Positions 1 to 8,363 of a DNA stretch of 64,000 nucleotides are shown here, piece after piece. The DNA is from Marinobacter flavimaris (GTDB taxonomy: Bacteria; Pseudomonadota; Gammaproteobacteria; Pseudomonadales; Oleiphilaceae). The stretch is from contig NZ_PSSW01000003.1 of assembly GCF_002933295.1 (NCBI RefSeq), positions 310,001-374,000 of the forward strand, given 5' to 3'. A program made the translations under genes and the position numbers. The notes beneath the pieces were generated by a model. That model worked only from the letters and a program-made list of their open reading frames with translations, ran no database searches and was not told the origin of the DNA. The stretch's first letter is position 1; each line of letters opens with the position of its first letter.

Positions 1-112
1 CTATGTGCTGATTCAGCCTTCGGTGATGGGCAAGGTGGCGATACCGGATCACATTCGTCAATTGCTGGAGCTGGGCGCTCCGGGCGAGTTGATCAGTCAC
101 GCAGGGGAGTAG
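1..112 (+). CDS. 3' end of an unidentified protein (partial)
   Basis: An open frame enters from the left edge (first full codon at base 2) and ends at TAG 110-112, giving the last 36 residues of a protein that begins upstream. The visible tail is mixed and soluble-looking, with no membrane segment or motif I recognise. It converges on the next gene. The family cannot be named from this fragment. Confidence 0.5.
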   Translation, partial: YVLIQPSVMGKVAIPDHIRQLLELGAPGELISHAGE

Positions 113-121
113 GCTGAAAGC

Positions 122-153
122 AAAAAAGAAGGCCAGATGAAATTCATCTGGCC
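122..153 (-). terminator. Intrinsic terminator of the DJ-1/PfpI-family gene
   Basis: An 11-bp perfect inverted repeat (131-141 and 143-153) is followed, reading leftward on the minus strand, by TTCTTTTTT (complement of 122-130). This is a textbook intrinsic terminator for the leftward gene that stops at 182. The stem could also slow rightward transcripts from the partial gene, but there is no T-run on that side. Confidence 0.8.
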
Positions 154-181
154 CTGGACTCATCCTGCAGTTACTGCCGGA

Positions 182-865
182 TCAGGCCTCTTGAAGAGCC
201 TGCACAACGGCCTTCGCTGCCCCCTCGGAAGAGGCCGGGTTTTGCCCGGTAATCAGCTTGCCGTCCACCACGATGTGCGGTGCCCAGTCGTCACCGCGGG
301 TGTAGGTGGCGGTGTTTTCCTTCAGCATGTCTTCCAGCAGGAAAGGCACCACGCCGCTAAGGCCAACCGCTTCTTCCTCGCTGTTGGTGAAGCCTGTTAC
401 TTCCCGGCCGCCAACGATGTTCTGGCCCGGTTTCACTTCCACGTTTTTGAACACGGCTGGTGCGTGGCAAACTGCACCGATCACCTTGTCTTGCTCGTAG
501 GCTGTCTTGATAAGGGCAATGGACTTGTCGTCGTTAACCAGGTCCCAGAGCGGGCCGTGACCACCTGGATAGAAAATCGCGTCGTATTCGTTCATGTCCA
601 CGTCGCTCAGCTTTTTAGTGCTGGCGAGGGATTCCTTGGCATGGGCATCCTGCTGGAACCGACGCGTTGTCTCGGTCAGCGCTTCCTCGGCCTCGCTGTT
701 GGGATCGACTGGCGGTTGGCCACCCTTCGGTGACGCAATGGTGATGTCTGCGCCGGCATCCCGGAAAACGTAGTAAGGCGCGGTGAACTCTTCGAGCCAG
801 AAGCCGGTCTTATGGCCGGTGTCGCCCATCTGGTCATGGGATGTAAGAACCATCAGAATCTTCAT
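182..865 (-). CDS. DJ-1/PfpI-family class I glutamine amidotransferase-like protein (Hsp31-like)
   Basis: The protein has 227 residues and the single-domain fold of the DJ-1/PfpI superfamily. A YDAIFYPGGHGPLWDL segment near residues 94-109 is followed by the nucleophile elbow AVCHAPA with Cys133 and His134, and an acidic GFWLEEF segment lies near residue 25. Members are glyoxalase III, deglycase-like or chaperone proteins that protect against carbonyl stress in the cytoplasm; which activity applies cannot be read here. The start at 865 is chosen because AAAAGGACGG lies just upstream; a longer frame to 949 adds 28 residues unlike the family. The gene is divergent from the solute-binding protein gene at 1006 and ends at its own terminator. 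Confidence 0.88.
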   Translation of the reverse strand: MKILMVLTSHDQMGDTGHKTGFWLEEFTAPYYVFRDAGADITIASPKGGQPPVDPNSEAEEALTETTRRFQQDAHAKESLASTKKLSDVDMNEYDAIFYPGGHGPLWDLVNDDKSIALIKTAYEQDKVIGAVCHAPAVFKNVEVKPGQNIVGGREVTGFTNSEEEAVGLSGVVPFLLEDMLKENTATYTRGDDWAPHIVVDGKLITGQNPASSEGAAKAVVQALQEA

Positions 866-1005
866 GGTGTCCGTCCTTTTCATTGACGAATGAATGGCGC
901 TTCTTGATTGCTGTGATAATGAAGTTGTGCCATCAGTGACTGAATTCAACCGTCAGTACGTAAATCCGACGATCCCGGATCTTGAACCGTCTATACTGGA
1001 GACAG

Positions 1006-1809
1006 ATGGCCAGACCTCATAAGAATCTGAAAACCTCACAGGCAAGGATGACTGGAATGCGAGTGTTCGCCACCGCTGTTCTTATGGCGTTAGTGTTTCC
1101 TGTTTCGGCCCAGCAGGGCACGGAAACCGTGGAAGCGCTGACCGTAACCGTGGGTGCCAATCATGCGCCCCCCTACCGGATTATCGAGGGTGGGGAGCCA
1201 ACGGGCCTATATGTGGATATCTTCCAGGAAATCGCTGATCGGTTGGGTTGGAAAGTGCATTATCGGGAGGCGCCTTTCCGGCGGGTCTTGAGGATGGTGC
1301 AGCAGGGTGAGGTGGATGTCATGCTGGGGCCCCTGGAGACCGCCGAACGGACCGAACTCATGGAGTTCGTGGCGCCGGCATTTCCTCCGGAACGGCGATT
1401 GTTTTTTTACCTTAACGCAGAAGATCGCATTGAGCGCTACGCCGATCTGTATGGACGAGCCATTGGTATTCTGGAAGGGGCGTCGTATTTCTCCCGGTTT
1501 GATACTGATGACAAACTTCTCAAGGAGCCTGCGCCCCGTTACGAAAACCTGATGCTGATGATGCAGAAAGGCCGGGTAGATGTCGTGATCGCCCCAGAGC
1601 TTGTCGGTTTGTACGCGGTCGAAAAGTTGGGGCTGGATGTTAAGGTTTCACCGTTCTTTGTGCCTGGAGAGCGCTCCTACATCGCTGTTGCGAAGAACTC
1701 GCCCGTGCTGAAGTATGCCGATGACATTCGGGCGGCGCTGAAACTGATTGAATTGGAAGGCATACACGAGGACCTGGTGTTGAAGTACATGGACCGATTT
1801 GCTGAATGA
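1006..1809 (+). CDS. Periplasmic family-3 solute-binding protein (SBP_bac_3 type)
   Basis: This is an exported protein of about 267 residues. A hydrophobic stretch ending VFPVSAQQ looks like a Sec signal peptide. The mature part begins with the usual strand LTVTVGANHAPPYRI and continues with GLYVDIFQEIADRLGW and a GEVDVMLGPLETAERTELMEF block, typical of amino-acid-type binding proteins. No ABC permease or ATPase is adjacent, so it may be a sensor or orphan binding protein. ATG 1006 has GGAGA 4 bases upstream; ATG 1057 with AAGGA is a good alternative and gives a shorter signal peptide. It overlaps the RNase J-like gene by 4 bp, so the two are probably translationally coupled. Confidence 0.82.
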   Translation: MARPHKNLKTSQARMTGMRVFATAVLMALVFPVSAQQGTETVEALTVTVGANHAPPYRIIEGGEPTGLYVDIFQEIADRLGWKVHYREAPFRRVLRMVQQGEVDVMLGPLETAERTELMEFVAPAFPPERRLFFYLNAEDRIERYADLYGRAIGILEGASYFSRFDTDDKLLKEPAPRYENLMLMMQKGRVDVVIAPELVGLYAVEKLGLDVKVSPFFVPGERSYIAVAKNSPVLKYADDIRAALKLIELEGIHEDLVLKYMDRFAE

Positions 1810-3188
1810 TTCCCGAACAGTCTGACCTCTGGTTCCTACCCCTGGGTGGAACCGGTGAAATTGGTATGAACCTCAACCTCTATGGCCACGATGGTGCCTG
1901 GTTGATGGTGGATTGTGGTGTTACCTTTCCAAAGCCAGGTCGCATTGCTGCTGATGGCACGGTGCATCATCGTGGCGAGCCGCCGGTTCAAATGGCGGAT
2001 CCTGCGTTCATTGCTGACCGCCGTGAACGACTGGCGGGCCTGGTAATTACCCACGCCCACGAAGATCATGTCGGAGCTGTTCCCTACCTCTGGCCGCTGC
2101 TGCAGTGTCCGATATACACCAGCCGGTTCACGGCCGAAATTCTGCGTCGCAAGCTCGCGGAGTTCGACTTGCTGCACCGGGTGCCGATCATCGAAGTGGA
2201 GACCGGCCAGAGCAAGCAGATCGGGCCATTCAGCGTGCAGTGGCTGGCGCTGACTCACTCCATCCCGGACCCTAACGCGCTGATGATTCGCACCGCCGCC
2301 GGTAACATCTTCCACAGCGGTGACTGGAAGCTGGATGAGCAGCCGCTGGTAGGCCATGGCTATTCGCCAAAAACCTTCACCGATCTGGCAAACGAGGGCG
2401 TGAACGCCATGGTGTGTGATTCCACCAACGCCACAGTCTCGGGTCATTCGGTATCCGAGGCGGCCTTGCATGAAGGATTGCTCAGGGCGACCCGCACCGC
2501 CGAGGGCCGCGTTGTAGTGACTTGTTTTGGCAGTAATATCGCCCGATTACATACTCTGGCCTCAATCGCGAGGGAAACCGGCCGTTATATGGGTTTATTG
2601 GGCCGGTCTTTGATCAATATGAGTGGCGCCGCCAGGGCTGCAGGGCTGTGGGATTCGGCTGACCAGTTGATCAATCCGGCACATCTGGGGTATCTCCCGC
2701 GGGACGAAGTACTGGCCGTGGCCACGGGCAGTCAGGGCGAGCCGCGAACGGCTCTGCGCAGACTGGCCTCTGGTACCCATCCGGATTTTGAGCTGGAGGC
2801 GGGCGACACGGTAATCTTCAGCGCTCGCGCCATCCCCGGCAACGAGGAATCCATCGAGGCGCTGGTGACCAGACTGAAAGAGTTGGGGGTGAGGGTAATC
2901 ACGGCCGAGGATGCTGATTTGCCAATTCATGCTTCAGGTCATCCCGCGCAGGAAGAGCTGGAGTTAATGTATAAATGGGTAAAGCCTGCCATTGCCATTC
3001 CGGTTCATGGTGAGGCTGAACACATGGAAACGCATGCTGACATAGCCAAAGCAACTGGTGTACCCCGTGCCATGGTGGGCCGAAACGGCGATCTTTTCAT
3101 GATCCGGCCGGTGCCGGGAATTCGTCGCCAGGTTGTCGAAACTGGCCGTCTGGGCTGGCACAAAGAGGGTCTTGTGAGAGTTGAATAA
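1806..3188 (+). CDS. RNase J-like metallo-beta-lactamase/beta-CASP ribonuclease
   Basis: The protein has 460 residues and starts with the RNase J-like motif LPLGGTGEIGMN. Metal ligands are visible as HAHEDH (residues 83-88), the HSIPDP histidine, HSGDWK, and the beta-CASP-region histidines in HASGHP and PVHGE. The family processes or degrades RNA, combining endonuclease and 5'-3' exonuclease activity. Firmicute RNase J proteins are about 555 residues; this one lacks most of the C-terminal domain, as do other short proteobacterial forms. It overlaps the upstream binding-protein gene by 4 bp (ATGA) and the downstream one by 8 bp, so all three should be one transcript. The substrate and the reason for this pairing are unknown. 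Confidence 0.85.
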   Translation: MIPEQSDLWFLPLGGTGEIGMNLNLYGHDGAWLMVDCGVTFPKPGRIAADGTVHHRGEPPVQMADPAFIADRRERLAGLVITHAHEDHVGAVPYLWPLLQCPIYTSRFTAEILRRKLAEFDLLHRVPIIEVETGQSKQIGPFSVQWLALTHSIPDPNALMIRTAAGNIFHSGDWKLDEQPLVGHGYSPKTFTDLANEGVNAMVCDSTNATVSGHSVSEAALHEGLLRATRTAEGRVVVTCFGSNIARLHTLASIARETGRYMGLLGRSLINMSGAARAAGLWDSADQLINPAHLGYLPRDEVLAVATGSQGEPRTALRRLASGTHPDFELEAGDTVIFSARAIPGNEESIEALVTRLKELGVRVITAEDADLPIHASGHPAQEELELMYKWVKPAIAIPVHGEAEHMETHADIAKATGVPRAMVGRNGDLFMIRPVPGIRRQVVETGRLGWHKEGLVRVE

Positions 3189-3993
3189 GTCATTTTCTTC
3201 TGTTGTCGGTAGGTCACTTGTATTCGCAGTGGCCGCCTTGTTTCTGGCCCCGGTTCATGCATTGCCAGACCCTTCCTGCAATACGCTCATCGTGAGCGGG
3301 AATCCGGAGTATCCACCCCTGCTCTGGCGCGACCAGGAGCGCCCGGGCTATCTGATTGGCGCGGTGCCTGCTTTGCTCAAGGAAATCACGGAGCCATTGG
3401 GCGTCAATGTTGAAGTGAAAGACATAGGCTCTTGGGCCCGGGTCCAGCGCATGGCACGCCAGGGCGATATCGACATGGTGGCGGGCGCGTTCATTACTTC
3501 GGAACGTATTGGCTACATGGATTATTTGCTGCCGCCAATAACGCACCTGCCGACCGCTGTCTGGGTCCCCAAAGGCCGGGAGTTTGTCTATCGCCACTGG
3601 CCGGACCTGGTGGGTAAGCGGGGCAGCACATTGATCAACAACAGTTTTGGCCAGAATTTCGACCGGTATGCGGAACAAAACCTCCTCATTGAGGGAGTCA
3701 GGTCGATTGAACAATCCTTCCAGATGGCGCTCGTTGACCGGGTGGATTATGTCCTCTATGAAGTTTTGCAGGGTGAGGTGAAACTGGAGTACCTGGGTAT
3801 CGCCGATCAATTTGTTCCCTTGCCGACCCCGGTGAGCCGAGAGGGTCTGTTTTTTACCTTCTCCAAGGCAGCGCCATGCAACTCCTTCGAGCTTCGGGAG
3901 CGACTTGCCGAGCGCCTCTATGAGCTCGTGAACTCTGGCCGCGTGGAAGAACTGATCAGGCGCTACAAGGCTATGTACTCCGCCTCCAGTTGA
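3181..3993 (+). CDS. Periplasmic family-3 solute-binding protein, second of the operon
   Basis: This protein of 270 residues has an N-terminal signal peptide (basic start, hydrophobic core, cleavage near PVHA-LPD). The SBP_bac_3-like body has a GDIDMVAGAFITSERIGYMD segment matching the position of the similar block in the protein at 1006. Two cysteines (mature N-terminus and APCNS) might form a disulphide. The start is TTG at 3181; no ATG or GTG gives the signal peptide, and it overlaps the RNase J-like stop by 8 bp, which argues for coupled translation. It is diverged from its upstream relative, so this is not a recent tandem copy. The ligand is unknown. Confidence 0.78.
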   Translation: MNKSFSSVVGRSLVFAVAALFLAPVHALPDPSCNTLIVSGNPEYPPLLWRDQERPGYLIGAVPALLKEITEPLGVNVEVKDIGSWARVQRMARQGDIDMVAGAFITSERIGYMDYLLPPITHLPTAVWVPKGREFVYRHWPDLVGKRGSTLINNSFGQNFDRYAEQNLLIEGVRSIEQSFQMALVDRVDYVLYEVLQGEVKLEYLGIADQFVPLPTPVSREGLFFTFSKAAPCNSFELRERLAERLYELVNSGRVEELIRRYKAMYSASS

Positions 3994-4014
3994 AGTATGT
4001 TGATTGGGCAGGTG

Positions 4015-5355
4015 TCAAACCGATGCGTCGTTTAGTTCCAGAGTGAGCCCGTTATCGATGAATCGCTGCAAGACGATTCCGTAGGTGCCGTCAGGAACCT
4101 CTTTAATGATTTCGAACGGTTCTCCGACACTGTTAAGAGGCTCCGTCTGCAAGTCCAGAAGACGGTATTTTGCAGGCCGCTGTTTGTTTTCATCCCGAAC
4201 CAAAACCACCTTTGGCTTTCGTCGATTCTTCGGGTTTGAGCCAATCACGATGGCTACCTCGCCCGATTTCATTTCAACAATGGCGCCGGGTGGGTAGATC
4301 CCGATCAGCAGGACGAACTCCCGGGCAAGCTCGGGATCAAACTGAATGCCTCTGAAGCGGTGGATGATTTCCAGCGCTTCCCGGGAGGAGCGCGCGCGGT
4401 CATAAGCTCGATTGCTGGTGATTGCGTCGTAGGTATCGACGATGGCCACAATTTTGGCGAAATAAGGAATCTGGGAATCAACGAGGCCCCGGGGGTAGCC
4501 CCTGCCGTCAAGGCGTTCATGGTGGTTGTAGGCTACGTCGACGGCCGCATGTACCACGCGGGGAAGGGCCATGAGCATGTCACGGCCCCAGTTGGCGTGG
4601 TTCTGCATGATTCCGTGTTCTTCGGGGGTCAAGGGTCCCGGTTTTTGCAGCAGATCGACAGGGACTTTGGCTTTGCCTATGTCGTGGAGTAGGCCGGCCA
4701 GCCCCAACGACCGAATCTCTTCTTCCAGCAAGCCCAGCTTTTTGCCGAACGCCGCCGACAGTATCGAAACGTTGAGGGAATGCTCTGCGGTATATTTGTC
4801 CTTGTTTTTCAACTTTGTCAGCAGTAAAAGTGCGTCTTCATTTCTGAGGATGCTGTCTACGCAGTTATCTACGACCTCACGAGCCTTGTTGAGATCAAGT
4901 GTGCGACCAACGCGTAGACCGGACATGATGCTGTCGGCAAAGGACTTCGCCTCGGCGTAATGTCCAGATGCTTTTCGTATTTCCCTATCAACACTGACCT
5001 TGTTGATGTAGGTAATCCGTTGACGCGACCGGGAATTGCCGGTTTCCGCAATGGGCTCTTGCGGGCGATTCGATATTTCCTGTTCGGATGTCGGTCCATG
5101 GAACATGGAAAAACGGGACTTCGCCGATGTCCGTGACTTTCGTTGGGAAATGTCCGGCTCAGTGTTCTTCACTTTGCCTTCAATCACGACGCGTCGGCAT
5201 TGGGACTGAAGGGCATCGATATCCTCTTGTCGCTGGACCACAAAGCCCTGGATCAGGAAATCAGTGTCTTCCCAGGGGCGGTCCAGCCGGACGACGTGCA
5301 TTCCGACCCGCAGTTCCGAGACATCAATTTCAAGTTCGACCGTTTCGTATCGCAT
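4015..5355 (-). CDS. DUF3391/HD-GYP cyclic-di-GMP phosphodiesterase
   Basis: The protein has 446 residues. It opens with the DUF3391 signature (IDVSELRVGMHVVRLDRPW), then a basic linker, then an HD-GYP domain from about residue 145 to 345. The catalytic set is intact: EHSLN, HD near residues 224-225, and HHERLDGRGYP near 278-288. HD-GYP proteins hydrolyse c-di-GMP to pGpG or GMP in the cytoplasm. ATG 5355 is preferred over an in-frame TTG at 5364 because it has AGG at fair spacing and matches the start of the paralogue at 8364-9701. It is transcribed divergently from the GGDEF-EAL gene. No receiver domain is present. Confidence 0.9.
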   Translation of the reverse strand: MRYETVELEIDVSELRVGMHVVRLDRPWEDTDFLIQGFVVQRQEDIDALQSQCRRVVIEGKVKNTEPDISQRKSRTSAKSRFSMFHGPTSEQEISNRPQEPIAETGNSRSRQRITYINKVSVDREIRKASGHYAEAKSFADSIMSGLRVGRTLDLNKAREVVDNCVDSILRNEDALLLLTKLKNKDKYTAEHSLNVSILSAAFGKKLGLLEEEIRSLGLAGLLHDIGKAKVPVDLLQKPGPLTPEEHGIMQNHANWGRDMLMALPRVVHAAVDVAYNHHERLDGRGYPRGLVDSQIPYFAKIVAIVDTYDAITSNRAYDRARSSREALEIIHRFRGIQFDPELAREFVLLIGIYPPGAIVEMKSGEVAIVIGSNPKNRRKPKVVLVRDENKQRPAKYRLLDLQTEPLNSVGEPFEIIKEVPDGTYGIVLQRFIDNGLTLELNDASV

Positions 5356-5485
5356 ACCAATCAACCTGGCTGTCTGGAGTTCATCATACGGTCTCGTTAT
5401 TCCGGGGTCACAGGTTGTCGGCGGTTTTTTGTAGCAGAAATCTAAAATCCTGTAATACGTACTTAAAGGATACGCATAAGTATGA

Positions 5486-5511
5486 ACTTACCGAAGCTTC
5501 GTTTCGTAAGT
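5486..5511. promoter_or_regulatory. Inverted repeat between divergent c-di-GMP genes
   Basis: ACTTAC and GTAAGT (5486-5491, 5506-5511) flank a perfect 10-bp palindrome CGAAGCTTCG in the 200-bp gap between the HD-GYP and GGDEF-EAL genes. It could be an operator or a leader hairpin. No binding protein can be assigned from sequence alone. Confidence 0.35.
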
Positions 5512-5578
5512 ACTCGAAAAGCTTCTATCAACTATCATAAATAACAAGTGGAGCTGTCTAGGGAAGGAGGTCGTAGGA

Positions 5579-7846
5579 ATGGTGAACGCAGTGACTCGGG
5601 AACAACAGGAGTTTGTCTACAGGCTGTCTCTGGGCCTGGCCCGATCAAAGATTGATGAATTGGATAGTAGCGTCCACGGCTTCATCGCTGAACTTGGCGA
5701 ACGGCTATGTTCAGATCGTGCCTACCTGATTACGTTGGAGGAAGCTACCCAGACCATATCCATCACCCATGAAGCCTGCAGAAACGGCGTGACACCTCAG
5801 AGAGACGCAATCCAGAACATACCGATGGCCCGCTTTCCGTGGCTTAGGGATCAGTTGCAAACTCTCCCGGTGCTTGTCATTCCCGAAGTCGAAGAGCTGC
5901 CCTCTGATGCGGAAGAGGAGAAACTGGAATTCCAACGGGAGAGTATTCGTAGCCTCGTTCTTGTCGGTTTGAGACTGGAAGGTCAGGTCCGTGGCATCCT
6001 GGGTTTCGATTTTCTTGAACAGTCTCGAGTGCTGGATTCCGAAACAGAAGAATTCGTGCTTCAGGTTGGAGAGGTTCTAGGTGCGTCTGTCCACCGACAG
6101 ATCCTGGCCAGTCGTAACGTGAGGTTCGAGAATAGCCTTTATCGTTATTCCGACCAGTTCCCGGGCGTTATCTTTCAGTTCAGGATGTATCCAGGCGGGC
6201 ATGTAACCTTTCCTTTCATCAGCGAAAAAGTTGAAGATATATTCGGGCTTTCGGCTGATCAGCTGAGTAAGGATGCTCAGCCGTTACTGAACCTGATCAA
6301 GGATGAAGACAAGGCATCCTTTTTGGAAAAGGTCGATGAATCTCGTCGGTGCATGACGCCGTTCGAAACAAGCTTCCGAGCTTGCAAGAGCGATGGCACG
6401 ATGGCCTGGGTGGAAGCCAGGTCGGTGCCCGCCCGATTGGCCGACGACAGCATGACCTGGCACGGCTATTTTTTTGATGTGACGGATCGCAAGCAATCGG
6501 AATCCGAGATCGAGAAGCTTGCCTTTTACGACCCACTGACCGGCCTGCCCAACCGGCGCCTGCTCAGGGATCGCCTGGCGCAGGCGTTAACCGGGAGCAA
6601 TCGGGATCATAATCATGGTGCTCTGGTATTTATTGATCTTGATAACTTCAAGAACATCAATGATTCCGCGGGTCATCTGACCGGCGATGAGCTGTTGGTC
6701 CAGGTGGGGGAGAGGTTGAAAAACACGGTCCGGGACTGGGATACCGTTGCCCGGCTCGGTGGGGACGAGTTTGTTCTCATTCTGAAGGGGTTTCCCGCCG
6801 AGCCGGCCGATGCTGCTGCCAAGGTCGAGAAAGTCTGCGAGAAAATCCGCGATGCCCTCAACGAGCCCTATGATCTCAACGGCATAGAGTACACAGGCAC
6901 TCCCAGCATCGGCATTACCCTGTTCTATGATCACGACACTTCCCTTGAAGAGCTTCTGAGCCAAGCCGATATGGCCATGTTCCGCGCCAAGGAGGATGGC
7001 CGTAACTGCATCCGCTTCTATGACTGCATGATGCAGAAGAAAGTGTCCGAGCGCCTGGCTCTCGAGTCGGACCTCAGGGTGGCACTGCGGAAGAATCAGT
7101 TGGCAGTTCACTATCAAGTACTGGTGAATGAGAAAGGTGAGCCTGTGGGCGCCGAGGCTCTGCTTCGGTGGCATTGCCCGGGGCGCGGCATGGTGTCTCC
7201 CGCCGCGTTCATTCCTCTGGCCGAGGAAACCGGACTCATTGAATCGGTCGGCTACTGGGTTCTGGAAGACGTTCTCTCGCGGATCGCCAGTTGGAAAGAG
7301 CGAGGCGGACCGCTGTCAAAGCTCCAGGTTTCGGTCAACGTGAGTGCCAGGCAGTTCCACCTCCCCTCTTTCTGTTCGACTGTGATGGCACTGCTGAGAA
7401 AAACCGGTGCCTCCCCAAGAAACCTGAAAGTAGAAATCACCGAAAGCGCTCTTGCCTACGATCTCGAGTTGGTGGAGGAAACACTTCGAACCCTGAGAAG
7501 CATGGGAATACGGATCTCCCTCGATGATTTCGGCACGGGTTATTCGTCCCTCGGCTACTTGAAGCGCCTATCTCTGGATGAGCTGAAAATTGATCAGGGG
7601 TTTGTGCGAGACATCCTGGATGATCCCAATGATGCGGCTATCGCAGAGACCATCCTGGCCCTGGCCTCTGCGCTCAAATTGTCAGCGGTGGCCGAAGGTG
7701 TGGAAACCAAAGGGCAGCTGGAACGCCTTGTTCGCATGGGGTGCACCCGCTTTCAGGGCTACCATTTCAGCCGCCCGCTTCCGGCGCTGGAGTTCGAGAA
7801 GTTGATTGAGCAAGCAAGCGGAGATCGAAAGAGAAGGGCTTGGTAG
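5579..7846 (+). CDS. GAF-PAS-GGDEF-EAL bifunctional c-di-GMP turnover protein
   Basis: The protein has 755 residues and no membrane segment: a GAF-like domain (about 15-175), a PAS domain with PAC tail (about 185-310, ending FFDVTDRKQ), GGDEF (about 315-480) and EAL (about 490-745). The cyclase site is canonical (RLGGDEF near 393) and an RxxD inhibitory site (RDWD) sits five residues before it. The EAL residues are complete: EALLRW, NVSARQF, EITES, DDFGTGYSS, KIDQ, EGVET. Both synthesis and hydrolysis of c-di-GMP are therefore possible, with GAF/PAS as cytoplasmic sensors. ATG 5579 is fixed by an ideal AAGGAGGT site. It is divergent from one HD-GYP gene and followed by another. Confidence 0.92.
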   Translation: MVNAVTREQQEFVYRLSLGLARSKIDELDSSVHGFIAELGERLCSDRAYLITLEEATQTISITHEACRNGVTPQRDAIQNIPMARFPWLRDQLQTLPVLVIPEVEELPSDAEEEKLEFQRESIRSLVLVGLRLEGQVRGILGFDFLEQSRVLDSETEEFVLQVGEVLGASVHRQILASRNVRFENSLYRYSDQFPGVIFQFRMYPGGHVTFPFISEKVEDIFGLSADQLSKDAQPLLNLIKDEDKASFLEKVDESRRCMTPFETSFRACKSDGTMAWVEARSVPARLADDSMTWHGYFFDVTDRKQSESEIEKLAFYDPLTGLPNRRLLRDRLAQALTGSNRDHNHGALVFIDLDNFKNINDSAGHLTGDELLVQVGERLKNTVRDWDTVARLGGDEFVLILKGFPAEPADAAAKVEKVCEKIRDALNEPYDLNGIEYTGTPSIGITLFYDHDTSLEELLSQADMAMFRAKEDGRNCIRFYDCMMQKKVSERLALESDLRVALRKNQLAVHYQVLVNEKGEPVGAEALLRWHCPGRGMVSPAAFIPLAEETGLIESVGYWVLEDVLSRIASWKERGGPLSKLQVSVNVSARQFHLPSFCSTVMALLRKTGASPRNLKVEITESALAYDLELVEETLRTLRSMGIRISLDDFGTGYSSLGYLKRLSLDELKIDQGFVRDILDDPNDAAIAETILALASALKLSAVAEGVETKGQLERLVRMGCTRFQGYHFSRPLPALEFEKLIEQASGDRKRRAW

Positions 7847-7917
7847 TTCGCATCCTATCTGTATAAACTGGGACCTCGTTTCTAATCCATTTCAAACAAC
7901 ATTGAGACCAGTCTCTT

Positions 7918-8346
7918 ATGGCAATCTGGACCAGCACCCCGAACCTTGAACACCTTGCCAAAGCCAGCGAAAACACCGCGGTCAGCTACATGGGTATCGA
8001 GTACCTTGAAATTGGCGACGACTATGTCAAAGGCCGCATGCCTGTTGATGAGCGTACTGTACAGCCTTTTGGCATTCTGCATGGAGGCGCATCGGTGCTG
8101 CTGGCGGAAACCCTTGGCAGTATGGCGGCCAATTGCTGCCTGAAGAACCCGGAAACTGTCGCTGTTGGGCTGGATATCAACGCCAATCACATCCGCCCGG
8201 TTACCAAGGGCTGGGTGTATGGCACGGCGAGGCCAGTTCACATCGGTAGTGCCACTCAGGTATGGGAAATTCTGCTTGAGAACGAAGAGGGGAAAACGAC
8301 CTGTATTTCCCGGCTGACCATGGCGGTGACCAAACGTCCGGGCTGA
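7918..8346 (+). CDS. Hotdog-fold acyl-CoA thioesterase (YdiI/MenI-PaaI type)
   Basis: This is a 142-residue single hotdog domain. The family signature HGGASVLLAETLGS lies near residues 58-71, with the probable catalytic glutamate in AETLGS, followed by VGLDINANHIRP typical of the YdiI/EntH branch. Such enzymes hydrolyse 1,4-dihydroxy-2-naphthoyl-CoA or other aryl- and acyl-CoA esters in the cytoplasm as tetramers. No menaquinone genes lie nearby, so the substrate stays open. The upstream gap of 71 bases has no clear Shine-Dalgarno, making the start less certain. Confidence 0.88.
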   Translation: MAIWTSTPNLEHLAKASENTAVSYMGIEYLEIGDDYVKGRMPVDERTVQPFGILHGGASVLLAETLGSMAANCCLKNPETVAVGLDINANHIRPVTKGWVYGTARPVHIGSATQVWEILLENEEGKTTCISRLTMAVTKRPG

Positions 8347-8363
8347 GAAAGACCGGTCGTGTT

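Noticed and set aside
137..733. A 198-codon open frame on the plus strand across the DJ-1/PfpI-family gene
   Set aside because: It is antisense to a gene with clear active-site motifs and has no recognisable protein features.
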